Of a stretch of 64,000 nt of DNA, positions 62,992-64,000 are shown piece by piece. The position numbers and the translations under genes were made by a program. Origin of the DNA: Bdellovibrionaceae bacterium UBA2316 (GTDB lineage Bacteria; Bdellovibrionota; Bdellovibrionia; Bdellovibrionales; Bdellovibrionaceae); NCBI GenBank assembly GCA_002345205.1, contig DDVI01000034.1:1-64000 (forward strand), in the 5' to 3' direction. The stretch's first letter is position 1; each line of letters begins with the position of its first letter. The notes under the pieces are model-generated. The model did no database searches and had not been told where the DNA came from. It saw only the letters and a program-made list of their open reading frames with translations.

Positions 62992-64000
62992 ATGTCATCC
63001 AAGATCGAAACCACTTCAGACATGGTGAAAAATGTCTACCAAACAACGCATAAAAGACTAGAAATCATTCGCAAACGCTTAAACCGCCCATTAACACTGG
63101 CGGAAAAAATTCTTTTTGGTCACTTGGATGATCCACAAAATCAAGAGTTAGTTCGTGGCTCAAGCTTCTTGTTGTTGCGCCCAGATCGCGTAGCGATGCA
63201 GGATGCGACAGCTCAGATGGCTCTACTTCAGTTCATGTTAGCGGGTAAAGATGAAGCGGCGGTTCCAACGACAGTTCACTGCGACCACTTAATCCTAGCT
63301 CACGTAGGTAAAGAAAAAGACTTAGCGTCGTCTAACAAAACAAACGAAGAAGTCGTTAACTTCCTAGCGTCGGCTTCGTCTCGTTACAACATCGGTTTCT
63401 GGAAACCAGGCGCCGGTATCATTCACCAAGTAATTCTTGAAAACTACGCGTTCCCAGGTGGCTTGATGATCGGTACAGACTCTCACACTCCAAATGCGGG
63501 TGGATTGGGTATGTGTGCGGTGGGTGTGGGTGGTTCTGATGCCTCTGACGTAATGGCGGGATTAACTTGGGAAGTTAAAAATCCTAAATTAATCGGCGTT
63601 CATTTAAAAGGTAAAATGAACGGCTGGACATCAGCTAAAGACGTAATCTTGAAACTATGTGGAATGTTAACTGTTAAAGGTGGAACAGATAAAATTGTTG
63701 AGTACTTTGGTGAAGGCGCTCAATCTATTTCGTGTACTGGTAAAGCCACAATCACAAATATGGGTGCTGAATTAGGCGCGACCTGTTCTGTGTTCCCATA
63801 CGATGATCGCATGGCGACGTACTTGAAAACAACTAACCGGGCCGATCTAGCCGCAGTTGCTGATCTAAATAAACCTTTGTTAAACGCCGATCCTGAAGTA
63901 TTAGAAAATCCAAAAATGTTCTTCGACGAAGTTTACGAAATCGATTTGTCGACTTTAGAACCACATGTAGTAGGACCTCACTCTCCAGATATCGCTCGTC
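62992..64000 (+). CDS. acn: aconitate hydratase, N-terminal part (runs off the window)
   Basis: From ATG 62992 (AAAGGA 8 bases upstream) the frame stays open to the window end, giving 336 residues. It resembles the mitochondrial-type aconitase: PTTVHCDHLI, the GFWKPGAGIIHQ stretch, MIGTDSHTPNAGGLG and the VGGSDASDVMAG region. The iron-sulphur Cys set is expected later and only part is visible. The enzyme turns citrate into isocitrate in the TCA cycle. A short dyad (ACAGG/CCTGT, 62908-62922) lies upstream. Confidence 0.95.
   Translation, partial: MSSKIETTSDMVKNVYQTTHKRLEIIRKRLNRPLTLAEKILFGHLDDPQNQELVRGSSFLLLRPDRVAMQDATAQMALLQFMLAGKDEAAVPTTVHCDHLILAHVGKEKDLASSNKTNEEVVNFLASASSRYNIGFWKPGAGIIHQVILENYAFPGGLMIGTDSHTPNAGGLGMCAVGVGGSDASDVMAGLTWEVKNPKLIGVHLKGKMNGWTSAKDVILKLCGMLTVKGGTDKIVEYFGEGAQSISCTGKATITNMGAELGATCSVFPYDDRMATYLKTTNRADLAAVADLNKPLLNADPEVLENPKMFFDEVYEIDLSTLEPHVVGPHSPDIAR

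Noticed and set aside
1..64000. CRISPR arrays, insertion sequences, prophage or replication origin
   Set aside because: No regularly spaced repeats, transposase or phage structural genes, or DnaA-box clusters were seen on reading both strands.

Overview
The window is a chromosomal segment of a Gram-negative, moderately AT-rich bacterium. Its gene content points to the Bdellovibrionota, the predatory Bdellovibrio group. Pointers are a DUF3015 exported protein, lipoprotein signals of the FQNCG type, a bacterial topoisomerase VI pair, a GldA/GldF/GldG-like exporter with a DUF4340 partner, many exported proteins of unknown function, and minor type IV pilins. This placement is inferred from protein families, not from a marker-gene search. 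I see no insertion sequence, prophage, CRISPR array, tRNA or rRNA gene.

Layout. 1-7.2 kb: an exported protein, a lone FliG_C-like protein, a Ppx/GppA phosphatase, a porin-like protein, then phoU-phoB-phoR and a small protein. 7.4-15.1 kb: an RqcH-like NFACT protein, then a tight operon of Gld-type ABC transporter, DUF4340 protein, GHMP kinase and a DUF429-like protein. 15.2-25.6 kb: DUF3015, HAD/App1-like, FecR/AgmX-like and SecG genes, then tmk-holB-tatD, a peptide-binding protein and the glycolytic genes gap-pgk-tpiA ending in a terminator. 25.6-34.4 kb (accessory): a zinc-ribbon gene behind a two-state RNA leader, a FadL-like porin, ilvA, two duplicated XRE regulators, a three-gene set (ThiF/E1-like, alpha/beta hydrolase, acyltransferase-like) facing two regulators, and a fatty-acid desaturase. 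34.4-43.9 kb: a ruined response regulator, two divergent hydantoinase/oxoprolinase-like genes, hisC-cmk, an RCC1-repeat lipoprotein gene and rpsA. 43.9-51 kb: sppA, HIT, rhomboid, L,D-transpeptidase, fliL and an M16 peptidase pair. 51-56.2 kb: a minor-pilin operon. 56.3-64 kb: LysR, a cyclic-nucleotide-binding protein, HNH nuclease, topoisomerase VI B and A, an ankyrin lipoprotein and the start of aconitase.

The most striking direct observation is decay of surface and regulatory genes. In-frame stop codons split the RCC1 lipoprotein gene (TGA, 39692-39694), the large pilin-like gene (TAG, 52387-52389) and the pilV-like gene (TGA, 55146-55148), while the reading frame continues beyond each one. 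A response-regulator receiver is frameshifted at 34.7-34.9 kb. TAG and TGA end ordinary genes nearby, so the code is not reassigned. These are either real pseudogenes or sequence errors.

Candidates for undescribed biology are the ThiF/hydrolase/acyltransferase set with its facing regulators (29.7-33.4 kb), the apparent riboswitch-like leader at 25634-25699, the hydantoinase-like pair at 34.9-37.7 kb, and the bacterial topoisomerase VI operon.
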